Assembly: GCA_963797015.1 (NCBI GenBank)
Contig: CAWCNV010000006.1
Location: forward strand, 62,001 to 126,000
Length of the DNA: 64,000 nt
Direction: 5' to 3'
Origin: JBBPZA01 sp963797015
GTDB taxonomy: Bacteria > Actinomycetota > Thermoleophilia > Solirubrobacterales > Solirubrobacteraceae
Within the stretch, counting starts at the first letter, position 1. Each line of letters starts with the position of its first letter. The notes below the pieces were generated by a model. The model ran no database searches, had not been told where the DNA came from, and was given only the letters and a program-made list of their open reading frames with translations. The position numbers and the translations under genes are program-made. This document shows positions 57,658 to 64,000 of the stretch, piece by piece.

Positions 57658-57671
57658 TGACTCACCAGTCA
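57658..57671 (+). promoter_or_regulatory. operator-like palindrome before acyl-CoA dehydrogenase gene
   Basis: TGACT-CACC-AGTCA, an inverted repeat with the same 4-bp spacer as the one at 51631. Over 18 bases the two agree as ACTGRCTSACCAGYCART. TAGCCT at 57638-57643 is a possible -10 box, so the site lies just after the transcription start. Confidence 0.6.
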
Positions 57672-57694
57672 ATACCAAGGAGCCGCTTCCCACA

Positions 57695-58954
57695 ATGGAC
57701 TTCCGCCTCAACGACGAACAGCTCGCCTTCCAGGAGAAGTGCCACCGATTCGCCGAGGAGGTAATGCGTCCGGTCGCCGCTCACTACGACCGTGAGCAGG
57801 CGGTGCCGTGGGACGTCATCCAGGAGGCGCGGCGCTGGGAGCTGCACGGGCTCGAGCTGATCCAGCGTCTCGCGACCGACGAGGACGGCCTTTTGAGCAT
57901 CATCTATGCCGAGGAGCTGCACTGGGGCTGCGCCGGCATCGCGCTGGCCATCCAGGCGGGCTCGCTCGCCGCCGCTGGGATCGCCTCCTCGGGCACGCCG
58001 GAGCAGATCGGCCGCTGGATCCCCGAGTGCTTCGGGATGGGCGACGAGATCAAGCTCGGCGCCTACGCCGTCACCGAGGCCGGCGCCGGCTCGGACGTCA
58101 AGTCGCTCCGCACGACGGCCCGCCGCGACGGCGACGACTGGGTCCTCAACGGCTCCAAGGTCTTCATCTCAAACGGCGGGATCGCCGACGTGACCGTCGT
58201 CGTGGCGACCGTCGACCCCAAGCTCGGCCATCGCGGCCAGGCCTCGTTCGTGGTCCCCAAGGACACGCCCGGCCTGCGCATGGGCAAGAAGGAGGACAAG
58301 CTCGGCATCCGCGCCTCGCAGACCGCCGAGGTCGTGCTCGAGGACTGCCGGATCCCGATGGACTACCTGCTCGGCGGGCCGGACAAGCTCGAGCGCAAGC
58401 TGGAGCGCGCACGCCGCGGCGAGTCCGGCGGGTCGTCCGGCGCCCTGGCCACGTTCGAGATCACGCGCCCGCTCGTAGGCGCGAGCGCGCTTGGCATCGC
58501 GCGGGCGGCCTACGAGTGGACGCTCGACTACCTCGAGGGGAAGTCGGCCGACGGTGAGCCCTTGCTCGAGCAGCAGCGCGTGCAGCAGGTGCTGGCCGAC
58601 GTGGCCACGGAGATCGAGGCGGCTCGGCTGCTCGTGTGGCGCGCCGCGTGGATGGGGCGCAACGGGATTCCGATGACCGGCGGCCAGGGCTCGATGTCCA
58701 AGCTCAAGGCCGGCGACGTGACGATGTGGGCCACCACGACGCTCATGGACCTGATCGGGCCCGAGGCGTGGAGCACGGAGCTGCCGATCGAGAAGTGGTT
58801 CCGCGACGCCAAGATCTTCCAGATCTTCGAGGGCACCGCGCAGATCCAGCGACTCGTGGTCGCACGACTGCAGGTCTCCGAGCGCCAGGGCCGGGTCGCC
58901 GAGGCCGCGCCCTCGCTGCGCGAGGCGGCCGAGTCGGCCGCCGTCGCGGCCTAG
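57695..58954 (+). CDS. acyl-CoA dehydrogenase
   Basis: 419 residues. It begins DFRLNDEQLAFQEKCHRFAEEVMRPVAAHYD. FAD/substrate motifs are AYAVTEAGAGSDVKSLRTTA and WVLNGSKVFISNGGIADVTVVVA, and LGIRASQTAEVVLEDCRIP is the middle beta domain. The catalytic base region is FQIFEGTAQIQRLVVAR. It oxidises acyl-CoA to enoyl-CoA in beta-oxidation. The ATG has AAGGAG 12 bases upstream. The operator at 57658 is shared with the thiolase locus. Confidence 0.95.
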   Translation: MDFRLNDEQLAFQEKCHRFAEEVMRPVAAHYDREQAVPWDVIQEARRWELHGLELIQRLATDEDGLLSIIYAEELHWGCAGIALAIQAGSLAAAGIASSGTPEQIGRWIPECFGMGDEIKLGAYAVTEAGAGSDVKSLRTTARRDGDDWVLNGSKVFISNGGIADVTVVVATVDPKLGHRGQASFVVPKDTPGLRMGKKEDKLGIRASQTAEVVLEDCRIPMDYLLGGPDKLERKLERARRGESGGSSGALATFEITRPLVGASALGIARAAYEWTLDYLEGKSADGEPLLEQQRVQQVLADVATEIEAARLLVWRAAWMGRNGIPMTGGQGSMSKLKAGDVTMWATTTLMDLIGPEAWSTELPIEKWFRDAKIFQIFEGTAQIQRLVVARLQVSERQGRVAEAAPSLREAAESAAVAA

Positions 58955-58989
58955 GCACGCACTTTGCAACTTCTCGTGCAGGCGTCTGC

Positions 58990-58995
58990 TAGCCT
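58990..58995 (+). promoter_or_regulatory. -10 box of the riboswitch transcript
   Basis: TAGCCT, with a weak TTGCAA at 58964-58969 as a possible -35 (20-bp spacing). Transcription would begin near 59001-59003, just where the riboswitch sequence starts. Confidence 0.55.
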
Positions 58996-59000
58996 GCGCG

Positions 59001-59138
59001 ATCGCCGAATCCCCTGGAAGTCCGGGGGAGCGGGGGACCCAGGTAGTACTTGGGGCTAATCCTGCGGTATTCCGCAGGAGGCGCCGGCTCTTTCCGCGCC
59101 AGCCCGTCAGCTAACCCCGCAGGCCGACGAAAGAGGTC
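59001..59138 (+). ncRNA. ydaO/yuaA cyclic di-AMP riboswitch
   Basis: The leader contains, in order, GCCGAATCCCC, CGGGGGAGCGGGGGACCCA, TTGGGGCTAATCC, a variable hairpin (TGCGG-TATT-CCGCA), GCCGGCTC...CGCGCC, and the strongly conserved CCCGTCAGCTAACCCCGCAGGC followed by GAAAGAGG. This order and sequence are diagnostic of the c-di-AMP riboswitch class. It precedes an NlpC/P60 wall hydrolase gene, as is usual in actinobacteria, where c-di-AMP binding lowers expression. Confidence 0.93.
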
Positions 59139-59142
59139 CGTT

Positions 59143-59721
59143 GTGGGGAAGCACAAGCGCAGGTTGGCCCTCACCGGCATGACCGTCGCGGCGTTCGCCG
59201 GGCTGCCTTCGGGCGCCGCGCTCGCAGGCACGGGGGGCAGCGGGTACTCGCCCACGCCCGTCTCGAGCTCGACGACCAAGCCGGTCGTCGCGGGCAACCG
59301 GGCGAAGCTGCTTCGCAGCGGCAAGGCGGCCGCGCCCGCCAACGCTCCGCTGCGCGTCCAGAAGATGATCTGGGCGGCCAACAAGATCCAGAACAAGCCC
59401 TACGTCTACGGCGGCGGCCACGGGACGTTCCCGAAGGACCGCGGCTATGACTGCTCCGGAGCCGTCTCCTACGCGCTGTACTACGGGCGCATCCTCGACG
59501 GCGATCCGCGCGACGCTGTTGGCTTCTTCATCTGGGGCCGGCGCGGGCGCGGCAAGTGGGTGACGGTCTACGCGAACGGCAGCCATGCCTACATGGTCAT
59601 CGCCGGCCTGCGGCTGGACACGAGCAGCATCAACGACGCCAACACCGAGAGCGGTCCGCGCTGGCGCAAGGCGCGGCGCGACCCCTCGAGCTTCCGCGTC
59701 CGCCACTGGCCCGGGCTGTAG
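59143..59721 (+). CDS. exported NlpC/P60 peptidoglycan hydrolase
   Basis: 192 residues. The signal peptide (about 1-29) ends near AALAGT. A short linker is followed by the NlpC/P60 domain (about 75-190) with YVYGGGHGTFPKDRGYDCSGAVSYALY (catalytic Cys) and ANGSHAYMVIAGLRLDTS (catalytic His). It would cut peptide stems of peptidoglycan. GTG 59143 has AAAGAGG at 59130-59136, which lies in the riboswitch tail, so ligand binding could hide it. It is regulated by c-di-AMP by inference. Confidence 0.92.
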   Translation: MGKHKRRLALTGMTVAAFAGLPSGAALAGTGGSGYSPTPVSSSTTKPVVAGNRAKLLRSGKAAAPANAPLRVQKMIWAANKIQNKPYVYGGGHGTFPKDRGYDCSGAVSYALYYGRILDGDPRDAVGFFIWGRRGRGKWVTVYANGSHAYMVIAGLRLDTSSINDANTESGPRWRKARRDPSSFRVRHWPGL

Positions 59722-59797
59722 CGGCCGCCGGCGGCGGGGAGCGGCGCCGGCTGGAACCCTCGGCCAGGACGACGGATGGCCGCCCGTCACGGCACGG

Positions 59798-59833
59798 TAG
59801 GCTGATCGGATGACAACGCCGACGTTGCCCTAG
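59798..59833 (+). promoter_or_regulatory. -10 box and seven-codon leaderless mini-ORF before pspA
   Basis: TAGGCT (59798-59803) lies six bases before ATG 59810, the leaderless spacing. The frame encodes MTTPTLP and stops at TAG 59831-59833. That TAG forms the start of TAGGAGGA, the pspA Shine-Dalgarno (AGGAGG 59832-59837). Ribosomes ending the mini-ORF would sit on the pspA site. Confidence 0.5.
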
Positions 59834-59842
59834 GAGGACTGG

Positions 59843-60619
59843 ATGGCCGGTACCAGTGGTCGCCTGACCACAGTGATCAAGGCGAAGATCAACAAGCTGC
59901 TCGACCGGGCCGAGGATCCCGCCGAGACGCTCGACTACAGCTACACGAAGCAGATGGAGCTGTTGCAGAACGTCAAGAAGGGGATCGCCGACGTCGTCAC
60001 CGCCAAGAAGCGGCTCCAGCTCCAGTCCCAGAAGCTCGAGCAGCAGGTGGTCAAGCTCGACACCCAGGCGCGCCAGGCGCTGGCGGCCGGCAAGGAGGAC
60101 CTCGCCCGCACTGCGCTCGAGCGCAAGACGCTCGCCCAGACCGAGCTGCAGTCGCTCGACCAGCAGGTGACCGAGCTCGAGGGCCAGCAGCAGCAGCTGA
60201 TCGACAAGGAGCAGAAGCTCCGGACCAAGCTCGAGACCTTCCGCACCAAGAAGGAGGTCATCAAGGCCCAGTACTCGGCCGCCGAGGCGCAGGTCAAGAT
60301 CGGCGAGGCCGCGAGCGGCGTGGGCGAGGAGATGGCGGACACGGGTCTGGCCATGCAGCGCGCGGTCGACAAGACCGAGCAGATGCGCGCGCGGGCCGAC
60401 GCCGTCGAGGAGCTCGAGGCGGCCGGCACGTTCGAGGACCTCACGCAGCTGGGCTCGGGCCAGGACGACATCGACCGCCAGCTCGCCGAGGTGACAACCG
60501 GTACGCAGGTCGACGACGAGCTGGCCAAGATGAAGGCCGAGCTCGGCGCGGGCAGCGGCTCGGCGGGTGAGCTGGGCAGCGGCTCCGGCTCGCAGCCCCA
60601 GCAGGGAGCCGGCCAGTGA
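59843..60619 (+). CDS. pspA: PspA/IM30 family membrane-stress protein
   Basis: 258 residues. It is a long coiled coil with the PspA helix 1 pattern (GRLTTVIKAKINKLLDRAEDPAETLDYSYTKQMELLQNVKKGIADVVTAKKRLQLQ) and repeated Gln/Glu/Leu-rich segments up to about residue 165, then a Gly/Ser-rich tail (SGSGSQPQQ). It binds the inner membrane and forms oligomers under stress. The ATG has AGGAGG 5 bases upstream. Its stop overlaps the pspAA start as GTGA (60616-60619). Confidence 0.93.
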   Translation: MAGTSGRLTTVIKAKINKLLDRAEDPAETLDYSYTKQMELLQNVKKGIADVVTAKKRLQLQSQKLEQQVVKLDTQARQALAAGKEDLARTALERKTLAQTELQSLDQQVTELEGQQQQLIDKEQKLRTKLETFRTKKEVIKAQYSAAEAQVKIGEAASGVGEEMADTGLAMQRAVDKTEQMRARADAVEELEAAGTFEDLTQLGSGQDDIDRQLAEVTTGTQVDDELAKMKAELGAGSGSAGELGSGSGSQPQQGAGQ

Positions 60620-60894
60620 TCGTCCGCATCGCGACCGACGGGCAGTACCGCCTGCCCAACGGCGAGGTCGAGCGCCTCAACGCGCTCGACGACCAGGCTC
60701 AGCAGGCCGTCGAGGCGGGAGACGACGGCGCCTTCAAGCAGGCGCTGGCGCAGATGGTGGAGCTCGTGCGAACCGGCGGCGAGGAGCTCGGCGACGACGA
60801 GCTGGAGGAGTCCGGAGTGATAATCCCGCCGCCCGACGCGACGATCGCCGAGGTCGGCACGCTGTTCGACGGCGAGGGGCTCATTCCGGACTGA
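60616..60894 (+). CDS. pspAA: PspA-associated protein PspAA
   Basis: 92 residues matching the PspAA family: VIVRIATDGQYRLPNGEVERLNALDDQAQQAVEAGD, then LVRTGGEELGDDELEESGVIIPPPDATIAEVGTLF. It is a small soluble helical/beta protein that always accompanies PspA in this group and is thought to be part of the same stress module. The GTG overlaps the pspA stop. No other psp genes are nearby. Confidence 0.9.
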   Translation: MIVRIATDGQYRLPNGEVERLNALDDQAQQAVEAGDDGAFKQALAQMVELVRTGGEELGDDELEESGVIIPPPDATIAEVGTLFDGEGLIPD

Positions 60895-60933
60895 CCGCGC
60901 AGCGGGGCGCGCCGCGCGGGCGCCGGCCCCAGC

Positions 60934-62088
60934 TCAGGAGGAGGAGACGGTGAAGCCCTCGGCGAGCGCGGCCGATCCGGGGATGCGCAGGTTTGTCGCC
61001 TGACCGACGGCTTCGCACGTGGCGGCCGTCGGGCAGGACACGCCGCTGAAGAAGCTGAACGGGAAGTCGGGCGATGGGCGGGGGGTCGGGTGCAGGTTCC
61101 ACGCGGAGCCGTCCCAGCGCTCGGCCAGCGTCGAAGGCGCCCGTTGCGGGTCGTCCGTCGGGTTGCTCTCGCCCACGGCTGTGCACGTGGTCGTCGCCGG
61201 GCACGACACGCCGACGAGGCGCCTGCCGAGACGATCCGGAGTGTCCTGGATCGTCCAGGCGTTGCCGTTCCAGCGCTCGGCGAGTGCCTGCGCGATGAGC
61301 GTTCCGCCGACGCTCTGCCCGACTGCGGTGCACGCGTCCGCAGTCACGCAGGACACGTCCTGGAGGGGGCTTCCGAAGGAGTCGGCGGGAGACGGGGTCG
61401 AGAGGGCCTGCCACGAGCTCCCGTCCCAGCGCTCCGAGAAGGCATCGCCCTGGTCGCCGGCCGAGCCGACCGCCATGCACTTCTGCGCGCCGCTGCAGGA
61501 CACGCCGTTGAGCTGGTTGTTGTCCACCCCGCCGGGGTTCTGCTGGATCGACCATTCGCTGCCGTCCCAGCGTTCGATCAGCCCGAACGCCCCGCCGCTG
61601 GTGGTGGAGTAGCCGACCGCCGTGCAGGCGCTGCTCGTCGTGCACGAGACGTCGTTCAGGTAGCTGACCATCGTGCCGGGCGGGACCCCGGCCGGAATCG
61701 GGGTCTGGAGGACCGACCAGCTGGTGCCGTCCCAGATCTCCGCCAGCGGGACGGTCGGGTTGGTGGCGCTGTCCTGGTCGTAGCTGCCCACGGCGACGCA
61801 CGCCTGTGAGCTCGGGCACGACACCGCCTTCAGGTCGGTCGCGGTCGCCTCCGCAGGACTGGGCGGGCTCGGCAGGACCTGCCAGTCGGTCCCGTTCCAG
61901 CCTTCGGCGAGAAGCGGGTCGGTTCCCGACTGCCCCGAATCTCCGACGGCGACGCACGCGTCAGAGCTCGGACAGGACACCCCGGACAGCGAGCGAGCAG
62001 AAGGATCCGGCGTCGCCTGGATCGCCCAGCCGCAGCCGCTGAGGGCCAGCGCCACCATCACGACCGCCATTCCCGTGCGGACCCGCAT
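60934..62088 (-). CDS. lipoprotein of seven Cys-containing tandem repeats
   Basis: 384 residues. The signal peptide ends in the lipobox LSGC (about 16-19). The mature protein is built from seven repeats of about 50 residues, each with the pattern VSC-x5-C-x-AVG followed by a segment LAERWDGSSW. Cys pairs are spaced CX5C (SCPSSDACVAVG, SCTTSSACTAVG, SCSGAQKCMAVG and others) and suggest disulfides. The repeat length and beta-rich pattern suggest a seven-bladed propeller on the cell surface. The ligand is unknown. Confidence 0.82.
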   Translation of the reverse strand: MRVRTGMAVVMVALALSGCGWAIQATPDPSARSLSGVSCPSSDACVAVGDSGQSGTDPLLAEGWNGTDWQVLPSPPSPAEATATDLKAVSCPSSQACVAVGSYDQDSATNPTVPLAEIWDGTSWSVLQTPIPAGVPPGTMVSYLNDVSCTTSSACTAVGYSTTSGGAFGLIERWDGSEWSIQQNPGGVDNNQLNGVSCSGAQKCMAVGSAGDQGDAFSERWDGSSWQALSTPSPADSFGSPLQDVSCVTADACTAVGQSVGGTLIAQALAERWNGNAWTIQDTPDRLGRRLVGVSCPATTTCTAVGESNPTDDPQRAPSTLAERWDGSAWNLHPTPRPSPDFPFSFFSGVSCPTAATCEAVGQATNLRIPGSAALAEGFTVSSS

Positions 62089-62164
62089 CCGCCCTCTCCT
62101 CTCGTCCCTGAGGGACCCTGTCCATCGTGGACCCGGCCGACTCTACATACGTGCCGGCGTCCGC

Positions 62165-62896
62165 TCAAGCCGGCCCGGCATCCTCCAGGTCGAACAGCAC
62201 CTCGTAGCGCAGGTCGCCGTCGAGCAGGCGGCCGCCGGAGGCGGCTTCGAGCGCCGGCAGCTGGGTGCCGTAGCAGCGGACGGCCTCGAGCTTGCGCTCG
62301 TGGGCGGCGTCGTCGAGGCGCCGGACGTCCAGGCGCAGCGTCGCGAGCGTGAGGCCTCCCGTGGCCAGCTCCTGGTCCCACTGGGCGGCGGGGTCGAGGT
62401 GGTCCTGCGCGGCGGCGCCTGTGACCGAGGGCGGCCAACCGTAGGAGATCGCGTGCGGGAGGTCCGCGTACAGCGCGACCTTGCGGCCCTCGTCGCGCAG
62501 GGCCAGCGCCGCGTCTCGGACCGCTCGGTGGTCGGCGTGGCCGGAGAGCGCGGCCGGTGCCAGCAGGCGGGAGCCGCCTGCCGCCTCGTCCAGCGCGCGG
62601 GCCAGCGCGGCGCGATCGAGCTCGGCGTCGCGGTGCTGGTTGTCCGGGAGGCTCAGCTCGTGCGCCGCGCGCCCGGCGGTGGCGAGCGCCGCGCGGTCCT
62701 CGGCGTGCCGCTCGCCGAGCCTGAGCCGGGCGTCGGTCGCGCCGGTCAGACGATCCCACCAGCCCAGACGGCAGTTCGGGGGCGGCCCGGTGAAGACGTT
62801 GACGACCTCGACCTCGCCCGGCCCCGCGAGCACGTGCCACAGCGACAGGACGGCGTCGTCGAGGTGGGGGGAGAGGATGACCGTGCGCTGCTGCAT
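62165..62896 (-). CDS. PIG-L family deacetylase
   Basis: 243 residues of the LmbE/PIG-L zinc hydrolase family. It begins VILSPHLDDAVLSLWHVLAG (metal motif, HLDD) and later has APAALSGHADHRAVRDAAL (second metal-His motif). The family deacetylates N-acetylglucosaminyl conjugates such as mycothiol or GPI-type intermediates, or small sugars. No mycothiol genes are in the window, so the substrate is open. The ATG at 62896 is divergent from the cyclase gene. Confidence 0.88.
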   Translation of the reverse strand: MQQRTVILSPHLDDAVLSLWHVLAGPGEVEVVNVFTGPPPNCRLGWWDRLTGATDARLRLGERHAEDRAALATAGRAAHELSLPDNQHRDAELDRAALARALDEAAGGSRLLAPAALSGHADHRAVRDAALALRDEGRKVALYADLPHAISYGWPPSVTGAAAQDHLDPAAQWDQELATGGLTLATLRLDVRRLDDAAHERKLEAVRCYGTQLPALEAASGGRLLDGDLRYEVLFDLEDAGPA

Positions 62897-62974
62897 CGCC
62901 GCCGGCGCAACGCTAACCGCCGCCGCCGAGCCGCGTCCATGCACTTGGACGCAGAACGAGCGCGGCGCGGGCCG

Positions 62975-62980
62975 TAGACT
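62975..62980 (+). promoter_or_regulatory. -10 box of leaderless cyclase/AAA gene
   Basis: TAGACT lies exactly six bases before GTG 62987, with no Shine-Dalgarno. Confidence 0.65.
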
Positions 62981-62986
62981 CGGCCC

Positions 62987-64000
62987 GTGGTACGCGAGTG
63001 CCCGAGCTGCGCCGCGGCCTGCGCGCCGGACGCGCGCTTCTGCGCGCAGTGCGGTGCGCCGCTCGAAGGGGCGGCGGCTGCCGACGTGCCGCTCGAGGCG
63101 CGCAAGGTGGTGACGGCGCTGTTCGCCGACGTCGTCGGCTCGACCTCGCTGGGCGAGCGCCTTGACCCCGAGGACTTCACCGAGGTGGTCGGCGAGGCCG
63201 TGCGCGCGATGGCGGAGTGCGTCGAGCGCTTCGGCGGCTCTGTGTCCGAGTTGGCGGGCGACGGCCTGCTCGCGCTCTTCGGCGCGCCCGTGGCCCACGA
63301 GGACGATCCCGAGCGCGCCGCGCTGACCGGTCTGGCGATCGTCGAGTCCTCGCGCGAATACGCCGAGCGGCTCGAGCGCGAGCGCGGGATCTCCGGCTTC
63401 GCCGTTCGCGTCGGCCTGGAGACCGGCCTCGCCGTGCTCGGGCCGGTGGGAGGCGGCTCGCGGGTCGAGTACGGAGCGATGGGCGACTCGCTGAACACGG
63501 CGGCGCGGCTGCAGGCCGCCGCGGAGCCGGGCGGCGTGCTCGCGGGCTCTGAGACGCACCGACTCGCGGCGGGCTCGTTCGAATGGGGAGAGCCTCGCGA
63601 CCTGGAGCTCAAGGGCAAGCTCGGCGCCTTCCGCGCCTACCCCGTCCTGGCCGCGCGCGACCGTCCGGAGCGCCGGCGCGGGCTCGCCGGCGTGACGGCG
63701 CCGCTCGTGGGACGCGAGCGCGAGCTGCGTGTCGCCCAGCACGCGCTGCTCGAGCTCGCCGGCGGGACGGGGGGCGTGCTCGCCGTGTCGGGCGAGCCGG
63801 GCGTCGGCAAGACGCGGCTGCTCGGGGAGCTGCGCCGCACGACGGGCGGCGGCGCGCGCTGGATCGAGGGTCGCTGCGTCTCGTACGCCGAGACGCTGCC
63901 CTATTGGCCGCTGCAGGGCGTCCTGCGCGACTGGCTGGGAGCCCCGCGGGTCGGCGCGGACCCGTCCGCGGCGCTCGAGAAGCGCACGCGGGAGCTCCTC
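62987..64000 (+). CDS. adenylate/guanylate cyclase-AAA regulator (3' truncated by window)
   Basis: The first 338 residues are visible and the gene continues past the right edge. An N-terminal zinc-ribbon CPSCAAACAPDARFCAQCGAPL (5-26) is followed by a class III cyclase domain (about 37-220: VVTALFADVVGSTSLGERLDPEDF, SELAGDGLLALFGAP, EYGAMGDSLNTAARLQAAA). A P-loop AAA/ATPase part begins at about 240 (TAPLVGRERELRVAQHALLE; Walker A SGEPGVGKTRLL). This is the widespread actinobacterial cyclase-ATPase type, often with TPR repeats after. cAMP production is possible, but the catalytic residues need alignment. Leaderless start. Confidence 0.9.
   Translation, partial: MVRECPSCAAACAPDARFCAQCGAPLEGAAAADVPLEARKVVTALFADVVGSTSLGERLDPEDFTEVVGEAVRAMAECVERFGGSVSELAGDGLLALFGAPVAHEDDPERAALTGLAIVESSREYAERLERERGISGFAVRVGLETGLAVLGPVGGGSRVEYGAMGDSLNTAARLQAAAEPGGVLAGSETHRLAAGSFEWGEPRDLELKGKLGAFRAYPVLAARDRPERRRGLAGVTAPLVGRERELRVAQHALLELAGGTGGVLAVSGEPGVGKTRLLGELRRTTGGGARWIEGRCVSYAETLPYWPLQGVLRDWLGAPRVGADPSAALEKRTRELL

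Overview
The window is a 64 kb piece of a very GC-rich bacterial chromosome. Its general look is actinobacterial, and it most resembles the deep-branching Thermoleophilia/Solirubrobacterales. That placement is inferred from gene content and not proven. The supporting signs are the cysS-rlmB-sigH order with a SigH-type sigma factor, PspA followed by PspAA, a c-di-AMP (ydaO) riboswitch in front of an NlpC/P60 enzyme, leaderless genes with a TAGNNT -10 box, and many NTGA stop/start overlaps. I see no prophage, transposase, CRISPR array or rRNA operon. The only mobile-looking gene is an HNH endonuclease directly behind a tRNA-Gln.

Layout. 1-9.7 kb: a DUF2064 glycosyltransferase, a secreted alpha/beta hydrolase, an SDR, a GPP34 pseudogene broken by frameshifts, tRNA-Gln plus HNH gene, a PLP decarboxylase/ureohydrolase pair, a short tandem repeat, and lipid-related genes (SRPBCC, acyltransferase, SCP2-hydrolase). 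9.7-13.6 kb: cysS, rlmB, sigH and two small membrane proteins. 13.6-20 kb: DUF427 protein, tRNA-Thr, acyl-CoA synthetase, sugar-nucleotide epimerase and a PlsC-GpsA fusion. 20-25.2 kb: two ECF sigma factors, a RskA-type anti-sigma factor, a holin-like/DUF3618/YihY envelope operon and a rhomboid protease. 25.2-29.1 kb: a BtuF-like binding protein, pterin carbinolamine dehydratase and a large exported nitrilase-like/BNR protein.

29.1-48.9 kb is an exopolysaccharide locus. It holds a PAS-SARP regulator, a priming sugar transferase, a Wzz/BY-kinase, a polysaccharide deacetylase fused to a Wzx-type flippase, a JmjC/cupin protein, a FemAB-like transferase, a Wzy-type polymerase, five glycosyltransferases, a D-glucuronyl C5-epimerase-like protein and a heparin-lyase-like lipoprotein. 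Together they suggest an exported uronic-acid (glycosaminoglycan-like) polymer that is epimerised, deacetylated and trimmed. The polymerase and one glycosyltransferase each carry an apparent single frameshift.

48.9-64 kb: a CNNM/CBS membrane protein, fatty-acid beta-oxidation genes (3-hydroxyacyl-CoA dehydrogenase, thiolase, acyl-CoA dehydrogenase) with matching palindromic operators, xseA/xseB, a cell-wall-binding-repeat lipoprotein, the riboswitch-controlled NlpC/P60 hydrolase, pspA-pspAA, a seven-repeat lipoprotein, a PIG-L deacetylase and the 5' part of an adenylate-cyclase/AAA regulator.

Recurring expression signals: TAGNNT boxes about six bases before the start codon; rare CTG starts fused to the upstream stop as CTGA; and very short relay ORFs that bridge otherwise separate genes by NTGA overlaps. 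No gene-free stretch exceeds about 300 bases once the GPP34 pseudogene is counted.
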